In this document: positions 25,588-38,407 of the stretch, piece after piece | Position numbering within the stretch: the first letter of the stretch is position 1 | How the letters are laid out: each line of letters begins with the position of its first letter | Source of the DNA: Adiantum capillus-veneris | Lineage: Eukaryota; Streptophyta; Polypodiopsida; Polypodiales; Pteridaceae | Reading direction: 5' to 3' | NCBI GenBank assembly: GCA_014529385.2 | Contig: CM043967.1 | Coordinates: 9,375,501-9,439,500, forward strand | DNA length: 64,000 bases | Position numbers and translations under genes: made by a program | The notes under the pieces: model-generated | The model's database searches: none | The model's input: only the letters and a program-made list of their open reading frames with translations | Told to the model about the DNA's origin: nothing

Positions 25588-26102
25588 CGATGGGGCCATC
25601 ACATGGATGATGTGCTAGCTTTGAGCTAGCTATTTAGTGCTTTCTAGTATCTACTACTATATAGATAGACTTTTTGAGTAGGATGTTTTCAGTTATGATG
25701 GCTGATGAGCCTTTTGTTATGGCGTGGGCCTTGTAGGCTATCACCTATGGTACTTTGTCATTTGATGTTTTCAACATTAGTGTGTTCATTGTTATTTCAG
25801 ATCTCATTTGACTCTTGAGCCTTGATGTTCTTGTTCAATTATCAATGTCGTCTTAACTTTTAAGTCTCTTGCAGTAGTTACACAGTATGTGGTTTTCTTG
25901 TAAAACATGTCTTTGAATGTCTCTATAAGTTGTTGGCTTCTCTCTTGATTTATATTGGAGAAGTCCTAGAAAATGAGTATTTTGCGGTTTTTTACCAAGA
26001 GTACGTATTTTTACGTACATAAAATTTTTTCCTGTACGGAACAACGTACAGTACGTACATATACGCCACGTACAGTATGTTTGGTACCACCTTGAGTGAA
26101 AC

Positions 26103-29100
26103 TTGGCACACAAGTCCCTCAGTGATCCTTGATCCTTGCCATGTGGTTTTTATGTGGTTTGGACCCCCATTTGTTCACAATAAAGGGATTGTGGAAAACT
26201 AAATACATTTTTGCTTCCTCGTGAAAGTATCGATCGCCACTGGAATCTACGGGCATCATGATCTTGAGCTCACTAGGTCTCTCTTCTATCTTTACGTAGT
26301 AATGATCCATACCGCATTATAGATCTGAGCAATCTATTTATTTTCAAACTCGTATTGCAGGTGCAAAAGTTTCGTGTTTGGTGTTGTTATTGAAGATCCT
26401 ACTCGCACTTCGGTTTCCTCCTTAAAACTCACACTTTTGGATCCTTCAACCATAGATGTATAGGCTCTCCCTGAAGAAGTATCAAAAAGAATTTTCTCTA
26501 AAATAGGCTCTAGAGTCAATAAAGTTCCTTGATTGACACTCTCTTCTGGCAAAATATGACTTGACTAGTCTTTAATGATAGGACTTCTATTCTGATATAA
26601 CTTGCCTGATTGCAAATACATATCACGAAAAATATACTTGCAAAACCCTAAGCTGTTACCTTTTTTGCTGCATTCAACCTTCTAATCAATAGCAATTTGA
26701 AGTGCAAACTCTAATCTCCACAACTTGCACAAAAAGTACTTGGTGGATATAAGTCTACAGCCTCTCTGTGAGTCAAAATCTGCTCGAATAATAATTTTAT
26801 TGTACTTTTCACACAAAAATTGTTTTGGTTGTAATGTGCACAAATCAAATCCAAATTGAGTTTTGAAAAGACCATTATGCTTAAAGGGACTGGTACTAGC
26901 TTTGGGATCTGGGCTCACTCTATGATAGGGGGACATGGATCGGGATCCGTGTACCCAGTCTCAAAATCTAGTGAAACGTGGCAAACAGGTCCCTCATAGA
27001 TCCTTGATCCTTAGTATGTGGTTTTTATATGTGGTTTGGATCCCCATTTGTCCACAATAAAGGGGATTGTGGACAACTAAATACATGTTTCTTTCCTCGT
27101 AAAAGTATCCATCGCCATTGTAATCTATAGGCATTATAAGCTTGAGCTCACTAGGTCTCTCTTCTATTTTTACGCAGTAAAGATCCATACCATCTTTATA
27201 GATATGAGCAACCTATCCATTTTCACATTGGTACTGCAGGTGCAAAATTTTCGTGTTTGGTGTTGTTTGTGATGGTCCTACTCCCATTTTGGTTTTCTCC
27301 TTGAAACTCACACTTTTGGATCCTTCAACCATACATGTATAAGCTCTCTTTGAAGAAGTATCAAAAAGAATTTTCTCTAAAATAGGCTCTAGAGTGAGTA
27401 AAGTTCCTTGATTGACACTCCCTTCTGTCAAAATATGACTTGACTAGTATTTAATAATAGGAATCTTTTTATGATATAGCTTGCTTGATCACAAATACAT
27501 CAAGAAAAATATACTTGCAAACCTTAACCAGTTACCTTTTCTAGTGCATTCAACCTTCTGATCAATAGCAATTTGAAGTGCAAACTCTGATCTCCACAAC
27601 TTGTACAAAAAGTACTTGGTAGATATAAGTCTAGAGTCTCTCTATGAGTCAAAATCTGCTCAAATAATAATTGTATTGCACTTTTGACAAAACAATTATT
27701 TTGCTTGTAATCTGCACAAATACAATCCAAATTGAGTTTTGAAAAGACCATTATGCTTAAAGGGACTAGTGCTAGCTTTGGAATCTGGGCTCACAGGGGA
27801 ACAAGAATCGGGATCCGTGTACCCAGTGTCAAAATCTAGTGAAACTTGGTGCATAGGTCCTTTCAAATACTTGATCCTTGATCCTTGATCCTTGATCCTT
27901 GATCCTTGGTATTTGGTTTCTATGTAGGTTGGATCTCCATTTGTCCACAATAAAGGGATTGTTGGCAACTAAATACATGTTTCCTTCCTCGTGAAAGTAT
28001 TGATAGCCACTGTAATCTATGGGCATTATGAGCTTGAGCTTACTAGGTGACCTATTTTTATGCAAGCAGTAATGATCCATACCATCTCTGTAGATCTAAG
28101 CAACCTATTCATTTTCAAACTGGTATTGCAAGTGCAAACGTTTCGTGTTTAGTGTTGTTTGTGATGGTCCTACTCCCATTTTGGTTTCCTCCTTGAAACT
28201 CACACTTTTGGATCCTTCAACCATACATGTATAAGCTCTCTCTAAAGAAGTATAAAAAAGAATTTTCTCTAAAATAGGCTCTAGAGTGAGTAAAGTTCCT
28301 TGATTGACACTCCCTTCTTTCAAAATATGACTTGACTAGTCTTTACTAATAGGATTTCTATTCTAATATAAATTGCCCGACCTCAAATACACCAAGAAAA
28401 ATATATTTGCAAAACCATAACCTGTTACCTTTTCTGGTACATTCAACCTTGTGATCACTAGCAATTTGAACTGCAAACTCTGATCTCCACAACTTGTACA
28501 AAAAGTACTTGGTGAATATAAGTCTACAGCTTCTCTGTGAGTCAAAATCTGCTCGAATAATAATTTTACTGCACTTTTGAGACAAAAATTATTTTGCTTG
28601 TAATCTGCACAAATAAAATCCAAATTGAGTTTTGAAAAGACCATTATGCTTAAAGGGACTAGTGCTAGCTTTGGAATTTGGGCTCACTCTGTGAGAGGGG
28701 GACATGAATCGGGATCCGTGTATCGAGTTTCAAAATGTAGCGAAACTTGGCACACAGGTCCCTCACACATCCTTGATCCTTGATATTTGGTTTTAATGTG
28801 GTCTGGATGTCCACAATAAAGGGATTGCGGACAACTAAATACATGTTTCCTTCCTTGTGAAAGTATCGATTGCCACTATAATCTACGGGCATTATAAGCT
28901 TGAGCGCACTAGGTCTCCTATTTTTACTCAGTAATGATCCATACCATCTTTATAGATCTGAGAAACCTATCCATTTTCAAAGTGGTACTGCAGGTGCAAA
29001 ATTTTGTGTTTGGTGTTGTTTGTGATGGTCCTACTCCCATTTTGGTTTCCCCCTTGAAACTCACACTTTTGGATCCTTCAACCATAGATGTATAAGCTCT

Positions 29101-30548
29101 CTCTAAAGAAGTATCAAAAAGAATTTTCTCTAAAATAGGCTCTAGAGTCAATAATGTTCCTTGATTGACACTCCCTTCTATCAAAATATGATTGTACTAC
29201 TCTTTAAGAATAGGATTTCTATTCTGATATAACTTGCCTAATCGCAAATACATCAAGAACAATATTCTTGCAAAACCCTAACCTGTTATCTTTTTTGTTG
29301 CATTCAACCTTCTGATCAATAGCAAATTGAAGTGGAGACTCTGATCTCCACAACTTATACAAAAATTACTTGGTGGATATAAGTCTATAGCCTCTCTGGG
29401 AGTCAAAATCTGCTTGAACAATAATTTTATTGCACTTTTGACACAAAAATTGTTTTGCTTGTAATGTGCACAAATCAAATCCAAATTGAGTTTTGAAAAG
29501 ACCATTATGCATAAAGGGACTAGTGCTAGCTTTGGAATCTGGGCTCACTCTATGACAGGGGGACATGGATCAGGATCCATGTACCTAGTTTCAAAATGTA
29601 GTGAAACTTGGCACGCAGGTCCCTCACAGATCCTTGATCCTTGACATGTGGTTTTATGTGGTTTGGATCCCCATTTGTCCACAATAAAAGGATTGTGGAT
29701 AACTAAATACATGTTTCCTTTCTCGTGAAAGTATCGAACGCCACTATAATCTACGTGCATTATGATCTTGAGCTCACTAGGTCTCTCTTCTATTTTTATG
29801 CAGTAATGATCCATACCGCACTTATAGATATGAGCAACCTATTTGTTTTCAAACTGGTACTGTAGGTGCAAAAGTTTCGTGTTTGGTGTTGTTATTGAAG
29901 ATCCTACTCCCACTTCAGTTTCCTCCTTGAAACTCACACTTTTGGATCCTTTAACCATAGATGTACAAGGTCTCTCTGAAGAAGTATCAAAAAGAATTTT
30001 ATGTAAAATAGGCTCTAGAGTCAGTAAAGTTCCTTGATTGACACTCCCTTTTGTCAAAATATGACTTTACTAGTCTTTAATAATAGGATTTCTATTGTGA
30101 TATAACTTGCCTGATCGCAAATACATCAAGAAAACTATACTTGCAAAACCCTAACCTGTTTCCTTTTCTGGTGCATTCAACCTTCTGATCAATAGCAATT
30201 TGAAATGCAAACTCTTATCTCCTTAACTTGTACAAAAAGTACTTGGTGGATATAAGTCTACAGCCTCTCTATGAGTCAAAATCTGCTTGAATAATAATTT
30301 TATTGCACTTTTGACACAATTTTTTTTTTGCTTATAATTTGCACAAATCAAATCCAAATTGAGTTTTGAAAAGACCATTATGCTTAAAGGGACTAGTGCT
30401 AGCTTTGGAATCTGGGCTCACTCTGTGGGTGACAGGGGGACATGGATCGGGATACGTGTACCTAGTTTCAAAATGTAGTGAAACTTGGCACACAGGTCCC
30501 TCGCAGATCCTTGATCCTTGGTATTTGGTTTTTATGTGGTTTGGATCC
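26103..30548 (-). repeat. ~0.88-kb tandem array, units 3 (rest) to 8
   Basis: Continuation of the array after the hAT element. SVNQGT anchors lie at about 26552, 27431, 28323, 29184 and 30057, so spacings are 879, 892, 861 and 873. Units differ by scattered substitutions and small indels. One (27869-27905) has expanded a CTTGATC word to about six copies. The array stops within GTTTGGATCCC at about 30548. The whole array without the hAT is about 7,018 bases, or eight units. Confidence 0.9.
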
Positions 30549-31790
30549 CAAAAGTCATTTCCTAGGTGTGCTTGGTGATTTTTGGCCTTGAATGATGTTT
30601 GCCCTGTTTTGACCCACTTCTTGAAGTTTTTTGATACCCTTTCTTTTGATATTTTGTTCGTACTGGTCTCTACTACAAGACTGTATGGTCTTTTGCAAAA
30701 TATCATGGATCGCAATCCATGTTCCATCAAATCTGGACCCCAAGTTTGGCTTAGTGATTATTTGCGATCTTGCAGGACACTCCACAACTTAGTTTTGAAT
30801 TGAAAAATTTATTGTTGATCAAAATAAAATTTTTGTATCTGCCTTGCAGGTTCTTTGACTTGCAATTGGTCTTTTGGTGATTTGGTCCTTTTTTTGTTGT
30901 TGTTTGCTATAATGTCTTTTTTACAAAAGTTGTCCCAAATGTTGTCAGGTTCTCATAGCTAAAATTGTAGCTCTAGATGATCAAGGGGGATATGGATCGC
31001 GATCCATGTTTGACCACTTCTGAACATTAGCTAGTTGTATGCTTGCACCCTATAGAGGTTAGATTTTCACTTATTTTTGAATTTGGATCTCAAAAAGTAA
31101 AAAAGGCCCAAATTTTGATCAATTTTCAAAGATTTGGAAGGTTTTTCCCAATTTCTCGATTTGGATGAGTTTTGGGTGTCAATTTCTTCCCAAAAGTGTA
31201 TATCCATTCATCTGAACCCAACTAGACCCAATGGTATCAAATTATCACAGGGGGTCATGGATTGCAATCCATGTTCCTCCACCAATAAGCCCAAAACTTT
31301 CTAGATTGACTATTTTGGGTTTGTTTAATCCCTTTTTGCACTTATTTTTGGCCTTAGATCAAAGTTTGTATTCTCATTATTAAATTTCTAAAATTTTAGA
31401 GTTTATGGTATCTATAAAAAAAATAGAGTACCAAAATAGATGACCAACCACAGTACCTATCTACTATGATGGTACATAAAATCCTAGTACTAAATGAATC
31501 TAATGAACAAAAATCAACAAAAAATATAAAACTGAAAGAAACACAGATGATGGAATGATACTTTCTAAGCATTAAAAAAAATGCAGAATGAAATGATTTC
31601 ACATCTCACTCACAAACTCCCAATACCTCTCAAGAGTAGATCTAGCAAGTCCCTGACTTCTAGCCTTAATCTACCAAGCACTAAACCACTCTAGCTGCCT
31701 GACCGCTAAAGTGAAAACGGAATGAAAATTAAAAACAAAGGTTTTAAAAGTAATAGCTACGACTAGGTCACTCACCACCTATGGATCACT
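30549..31790 (-). other. Likely leader of the minus-strand gypsy element
   Basis: No coding gene. It contains three spaced palindromes: 30704-30721 (CATGGATCGCAATCCATG), 30992-31007 (ATGGATCGCGATCCAT) and 31256-31273 (CATGGATTGCAATCCATG). They resemble the GGATCGGGATCC word found once in each 0.88-kb unit. This ties the leader and the array together. Confidence 0.5.
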
Positions 31791-31809
31791 CTCCCTGACA
31801 GCGGTGCCA
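31791..31809 (-). other. Candidate primer-binding site of the minus-strand gypsy element
   Basis: The minus strand reads TGGCACCGCTGTCAGGGAG one base after a TAACA end. The start TGG and the position after a CA-ending LTR fit a retrotransposon primer-binding site. The tRNA was not identified. Confidence 0.5.
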
Positions 31810-31810
31810 A

Positions 31811-33777
31811 TGTTAGCGGGTCGTCTGCGATGGAGGTCTGTAGCATAGCTATCTGGCACTAACATAATGTCAATACTCAGGGAAGCGAGGACATGGAGAC
31901 TCTTTGAGGGTGTCAACCTCAAGAAGTGAACCTACGGAATGAAGATTATATCTCCAGCACTAGAAAATCTATCACTCTCAAATCTGGAAAATTGCCTATG
32001 TCCTATGTCACCGTACTCGTTCGCCATGCCATTTTTGCACTCAAACAAAGTCCTTGAAATACAAAAAAACTTTAGGAGGAGGTCTACGACACCTTGGAAA
32101 CTATCCTACCAAGTTTAGTTGCAATTCGTTCAGAAGCACATGAGCGGTTGAGAGTGAATTTCACTTTAATTTTGTTTTCCTTGCTTGAATGTGGCTTATA
32201 GCCATGAGATGCACTAGATATACATTAACCTCGATGATATAATGGTTTCTAAGTGGATCCTTGGCCATAGAATCCTAGAATATGCATAATAGGAATCATG
32301 CATGCTTGGAAAGCTTGCTCCAATGAGAACATCTTCCCATTCTGAATGGCCAAGCCTAGGAAGGGCTTCCCCTCAAAATCTCTATGTGACGACCTTATGA
32401 CCACTTTTTGCATAATAACAACTAAAGAAATTAAATGCCTTGATAGGCCATTAGTATCATGAACTAAATGTACTTACCATTAGTATCACGAAGCTTGATT
32501 CATGTAGCATGGAAAATTGAAGTGCTTCAACTTCGCATGGATGCATTATATAGATAGAGGTGTGTAGAAAGCATTGTTTCCATGCACACAAAGAGCTTTC
32601 CATGCATACATAAAAAGGTCCAAATAAAAATGGATGTGCTTTGACACACAAATCTATACACTACCTCTTCCAATTTTCCAAGAAACGTAGAAAAACATAA
32701 ACAAACTATGTGCATGCAATGCATGAGGTGTAGCTTTGCAAAAACTCTCCATGAGAGAAGAACATACACATGCATGGATTCATAAATAAAACAAAGCATT
32801 CCTATGGTTACAAACTAACATATTACAAGAGTGTGAGGAAACCACATGTGTAGAAGCAAAAGTCTCAACAAAAAGTTGCTTGAATTCACAATGTATTTGC
32901 CTACATGCACGTGCATGCAAGAGTGAGAGTGCAAAATTCAACACATAGAGGTTGTTTTCCCTCAAGAAAGTGCAATACACATTATATGAAAGATCAAACA
33001 TGTAGATTTATGAAGAAAGCTCTTACTATAAGCAAAAACAAGGGAAAACACATTTGGTAGATTTTAAGATGTATGTATAATACTTCCTCTATGTATCTCA
33101 AAACGCATTTCTGAGGTTCCTAGAGGACTTTCCTCTATGAAAATTGAGAATGCATTTTTGAGGGCACGAGCAACTTTAAAAGGGGGATTAAACTTCATGA
33201 AATTTGCTAGAAAATCTCTTGGAATCAGGAGTATAATTCCTCCATGATGACTTCTATGAAAAACAACCTGAAAACTATGTTTGCAAGCGCGACACATGTA
33301 CGGACGCAAACTTGGTTTGTAACCATGTCTAATACTAGTGAAAGGACTACAGTCCTATTGCATGCTCATCTCCACCTAGGCATACTCCTTTTATAGGCCC
33401 TTGCCTCTTCTACAAGAGACCTCTTGACATGCATGTGTAGTTTAGGGCTTTACCCTCCCTGGTCCTACCATAGGCCGCTTGACAAGTTTCGCTCGGATAG
33501 ACTTTTGATTTTCTTCTACACCCAATTCATAAAACTCTGCTTGGTTTTAAAATTTGTGTCTCTACTTGGTTTCTACCCAGTGAATGTGGCGCCTTCCATC
33601 GTGATTCTTAGAGGCATGATAACATTAACACTAGTGGTTAATACTTGCCAAGTTCGTGGTTAGCCTTGTCACCATCTGCTTTCATCATAGTTTACGGAGG
33701 GTGGCACTTGAACATGAGTAGAGTTGCAATAGAAGTCAGAACCCCTCTTCTTTGTTTTTATACTAAAAAAATAGAGT
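31811..33777 (-). other. Possible LTR of the gypsy element and unassigned sequence
   Basis: From the putative LTR end (minus strand ...CGCTAACA) rightwards the sequence shows no gene. A second LTR copy was not found on the left side of the element, which is truncated in RT, so the LTR's length cannot be fixed. Frames between 32457 and 33309 have no family features. Confidence 0.3.
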
Positions 33778-34314
33778 ATGCATGAAGAGGGTAGTCAATC
33801 GCACTGTGGTGCAACAACAAATGCTTTGTATTTTGGAGAAACTGATATTTTTCTAGAAGGGTATGCTGATGCAGATATGGAAGGTGACAAAGATACTCGA
33901 AGGAGCACTACTGGCTATGTGTTCACGGTTGGAGGCACAGCAGTAAGCTGGGCTTCAAAGCTGCAGAAAGTGGTTTCACTTTCTACCACGGAAGCAGAGT
34001 ATGTAGCAATGACGGAGGCAAGCAAAGAAATTATGTGGCTTCACAGATTCTTAGAAGAGCTTGGATTCAAACAAGACAATTGTGTCTTGTACAGTGATAG
34101 CCAAAGCGCTATCCATCTTGCGAAGAACTCAACCTTTCATTCAAGGACAAAGCACATTGAGGTGAGATATCACTTCATACGCACTCTTTTGGAAGAGGGA
34201 CAACTAAAGCTAGGAAAGGTGCATACAAGTGAAAATCCTGCAAACATGTTTACCAAGGTGGTCAACAAGGAGAAGTTGAGCTTTTGCTCATCTTCAACCG
34301 GCATTCAAGGATAA
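33778..34314 (+). pseudogene. Ty1/copia RNase H, 5'-truncated
   Basis: An open frame of 178 codons carries the copia RNase H core: [52 protein letters not shown] and a C-terminal [13 protein letters not shown]. The acidic residues of the D-E-D set are all present. The first ~25 codons are a shifted remnant of the usual RYLRGT block, and everything upstream (RT, integrase, gag) is gone. It is a 3' fragment, although this part of the frame is unbroken. A polypurine tract and LTR start follow. Confidence 0.9.
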
Positions 34315-34374
34315 GAAGCCAGAATGGAAAGCAGTCACAGGTTTGGTTTGGAGATCAGTCTCCAAGTGGGAGAT

Positions 34375-34612
34375 TGTTAAGTATGGAGCCTGATTTACCC
34401 TTGTAATTTTCTGTGGTAAAAGCGCACATTTGTAAGGCCCCCATTATGAGGAGAAGCCATCGTGCGTGAAGGAAAATCACTCACCGGAAAACAAAATTTT
34501 CACGGCCAAGAATCAGGCCAAAAATTTTCCCTCGCCGGAATATTATGTAATTCCTTTTCTCCATTAAGTAATCTACTCAATTATCAATTTAGCTACGTCT
34601 TATTTCCTAACA
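34375..34612 (+). repeat. Candidate 3' LTR of the copia fragment
   Basis: Preceded by a purine-rich AAGTGGGAGAT. Starts TGTTAAG and can be closed at CCTAACA (34606-34612), giving 238 bases with TG...CA ends. No second LTR is available for comparison, so the right limit is tentative. Confidence 0.45.
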
Positions 34613-37600
34613 AGCTTTTCTTAGCTTTGATTCTCCCTCTATCTTTGTACCATAACTTGCTTGTCTTAGTAGGTGTGCCCTCTTAATACTTCTCTAATTT
34701 ATTTTGTGGTATGCCCCTCTTTGGTTGCATTGGGCATTAAAAGTGGCATGTATTTTTTTGGACTCCTAGTCTCTTTTCTCCTTGTACTCCTAGTCCCGAG
34801 GCTTGCTAAATGGTCTCATGGATGTTTTATGAGTTGATATACACCTTTTAACTTTTTTAAGGTGAAATAACTACCTTTACATTAGCATTGCTTTCTTGTT
34901 GGGACGTGCCTCTTGGTTTGGGTGTGCTTATGGTATAAATATTGATCCCCTATATTCCTCCCTATGATGACATTTTCCCTCAAGATATTTTTGCTCTTCT
35001 TAGATATCATGGAATAGGTGGGTTGGGCACCTTAATGTTTTTTGGGATTAGTAATTTATAGACTAGGTATTACTCAAGTCCTTCTTACATCAATGTCTTT
35101 CCCTAGTTTCCCCCTCCATAGTTTGCACTTCTCTCCTCCCCCTCCTTTGCCAACTTCACATCACACTACTGCATAGTGAAGTCACCCTACCCCCCTCTAT
35201 ACATTGACTCATGGTGGGTTTCCCCAATTCCATCTCACTTTGATTCAATGCTGGTCTCCTCCTCCCAAGAATGTGTACTACATAGCTCCCTTATCTACAT
35301 TTTTCTTTCAGAGCATTGCCCTTCAGGTACTCCGAGTTTGAACTAATTTTGAAGCTTGTGCTTATGGCTCGTATGTAATTTGTGTACTACACTATTTGAT
35401 TTCATCACCTCCTTATCTTGTAAATGATTTGATAAATGTGAGCCTCAATTGTGGCTTGGTTGGAACCTTGGATGGGGAAGTAGTTCAAATTGAGGAAGTA
35501 AATCCTTATCCTTGCAGGTACCCACTTGACTGGGTGGGATTTCTTTCATGACCTGGCTCGATCGGCATGAGGAGCTCGATGTGTCTTGGCTTATAGACCC
35601 TCTCCTCTTAATAGCTGAGGTTAGTTTTGCTAATTGCCAAAATGGGAGTGTGAGATTTTTTTACTGGAAGAAAGGAAGAGGTGTAGAATGGTTGAAATTC
35701 TTAGGCTTGTTGACTTGCTGTATAAATACTTGGCTATTTTTATGCTTGATTACCTGAGGGTATTGATAGTTGGATATGCACAATACTTGGCTGAGTGTGT
35801 AACTTGATTATATCTTCATAGCTTGAAACTTGTAAGACCTATAGTTGTCTTATGTTCTCATAAGACTAATGCATTCACTATATAATGCAATGTTGATTGG
35901 TATGTCACTCTTGAGGTTGTAGATGATGCTGCATGAGTCGCTTACTAATCCTTACAAAGTATTTTTCATATCCATGGTTGATTATGCTTAGAGTAGTTTG
36001 GGGATCCTGGGAAACACCATCTTGCTTAACTGGGGATTATTGGTCGTCATACCTTGGGGGTGATACTGGTTTTGTTCTGCTCTTTTGAGAGGATGGGGAA
36101 TATTTGTTAAAGTCTTACCCTCTGTGTATAATGGAAACTATGGGTTGCTCAATCTTGGGGTTTTTTTGATTATAAAGAAGCTTTACTGGCCTTTTCTTTT
36201 TAAACTCTTGCTATGATTATGAATACTCATAGAATTTGAGCATTCATATTTTTTGATTGTCTTACTAGCCATGGTAGTGTTGTGAACATACATCTTCCAA
36301 CCTACTTTGTGCATACACACAGTTCAATAGATTTCAGATGGCCTCACATGTGTATATGTTTGATATAAGTGTGTTGACATAAGTGTGGCTTGGTAATACC
36401 TTGTAAAGGTGTTTTACAACTCCATGCTATATAGCTAAGATGCCAACTATGATATCCACCCTTAAACACACCATAAATATGAGCACTGCAACTTCTATAG
36501 GTGTTTGATAACTTCATGCTATATAGCTGAGATGCTAGCTATGTTAGCTGTTGGCACACATGCAAAGACACAACACACATTTCGTAAGAGTGGCATAAAT
36601 TCATGCTATGTTTGATGCCTGCCAACAATGTTGGTAACTTGGCGTTGGTAATGAATTGATCTCTTGTATTGACCACTGTCATGGTGGATTGACCTAGTTC
36701 AGTGAATCATCTCGCAAGGTGTTGGTGTGATGAGATCGATCTTGTTGGTTGGTGCTTTTGAAAATGACCCAAGCTTCGGTTTGCTTGCAAATGAAGTGGA
36801 ATCTTACAAGATTATAGCTATTGGAAAGTGAAAAGAGCAAGTAGGTGGTGGGCAAAGTCAACTAGAGGAGATGAGCATATGGAGGCAGGGACAGAAAAGG
36901 GGGCAAGAGTCAATTTTTCTTTAATGCACGTTCTTGCATGGGCAGCAAGGAGCGGCTCACGGTGGAGTGGTCAGCATGCAAAGACTTGTCTCAAGACTAA
37001 GGCTACAAGCTCAATTCAGGAACGTTGATTCTTGGATTGTAAGCTTGAAGCATGCAAGAAGGTTAAGATGACGTCAAATCTTTGAAGATTCCACCTAACT
37101 AAGTGGTAGAAGGTGTGGATAAAAAACTTAGTCATATTGCTTAAAGAGCCTAGATGCTCTCTTGAAATTGGCTCCTTGTAGCATAAAAGGTGTCGAATAT
37201 GGAAAATCCCCCAATGCAATCACCTATCCTTGCTACACATGGCATTACCCAAGAATTTAACTTGGGCACAAAACATCCATGATTATTTTGTGAGTTTGAG
37301 GCTCTTGGAAAGGAACATCCTTCTTTGAAATCTTGGGCTGTTGTGTATGCCAAATGTGGTGTTCTTGTGAAGGCACACTACGTACTCTATGAGAGTTTTA
37401 TTTGGGGTGAGGCTACTTGGAGTGTAGGATGAGGAGATTTGCATTATTTTCAGAATGCATGTAGTCTCTTAACTTTAGTGACTTGCTCTCTTGCCTCTCA
37501 TTGAACATCATCTCACATCCTATTGGGCCCACACACACACACACACACCTTATCATGCCAATATTATGATGTATATGCTTGACATCATTGGAATCCTTAT

Positions 37601-38045
37601 TGAAGGTTGTATACTCCACTTTCAAACAAAGAAGCTCAAAGGCAATGGATAGGTAACTCTCCTCCATCTTGTATTGTTACATAGGAACCTGCATATCCCA
37701 TGCAATAAGAATCTTCTCAGCTCATTGTGCAGGCTTCCACATAAAACATTCTAGATTGTGACGATCCCTCAAACCTCAACTCACATGCATTAAGAGAAAT
37801 ATGAACCTTGCATGGGCCTTGTAAGGAATCCTAATTTTTAGGGATTAAGGCTAATGTTGTGTGGGGTTTAGGGGGCAAGGGCATTGAAGAAGGTAGTTTT
37901 GAGTAGGCTTTTCTAGCCTTTTTTTAGAGACAAATGTAGGATGTGGACCTAAAGGGTTACTTTCTCTCTCTAGCTTTTTTTAAAGTGAAGGAAGCATAGG
38001 GGTGTGTCAACATCAACAAAAACGTGGGTCACAAAGAGACAAAAT
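34613..38045. other. Intergenic, no gene seen
   Basis: About 3.4 kb of AT-rich sequence with no recognisable protein. It includes an AC microsatellite at 37529-37549. The short frames at 35548, 36828 and 37413 have no family features. Confidence 0.5.
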
Positions 38046-38302
38046 TTGACTTTTTAAAAAAAAATTCATTTTTACTTGTTTCTAACTTAAAACTCCCTCC
38101 CAACATATATACAAATCCAAAAATCATTTTTTGACCCATTTTTTAACCCACAAGCTTAGAAAGTCCATTTTTTCAAAACTCTTTTCCCCCAAAAAGTAAT
38201 AAACATTTTGTTCTCTCCTCCTCCTCCTCCTCCCTCCTCTCGTTCTCTCCCTCTCCTCTCCCTCCCTACCCCTACCTTCCTCCTCCTCCCCAATCTCTCC
38301 CT

Positions 38303-38327
38303 CCCCCCCCCCCCCCCCCCCCCCCCC
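38303..38327 (+). repeat. (C)25 run in a CT-rich leader
   Basis: A 25-base C run inside about 180 bases of CT-rich sequence just upstream of gene A. A 15-base C run also lies at 47290-47304, beyond the other end of the element. Confidence 0.95.
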
Positions 38328-38407
38328 TTCCTCCTCCCATCTTCCTCAACCTCTCTACCCTTCCCCCTCTATCTTTTCATCATTTTCTTCCTCACACAAC
38401 AGCTTCC

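Larger units (their letters stand above)
22457..26094 (+). mobile_element. Full-length hAT transposon, 3,638 bp
   Basis: The ends are imperfect inverted repeats: the left begins CAAGGTAGGATCAA and the right, read on the minus strand, begins CAAGGTGGTACCAA. An 8-bp duplication AGTGAAAC flanks them, as is diagnostic for hAT. Both subterminal regions are dense in GTACGG/CGTACG words, likely transposase-binding sites. Removing 3,646 bases (element plus one duplication) restores an 871-base array unit, matching its neighbours. The single gene inside is uninterrupted, so the element may be young and autonomous. Confidence 0.95.

Noticed and set aside
33778-34314. Copia RNase H frame as an intact gene
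   Set aside because: The frame is open, but it is only the last domain of a polyprotein whose upstream parts are missing.
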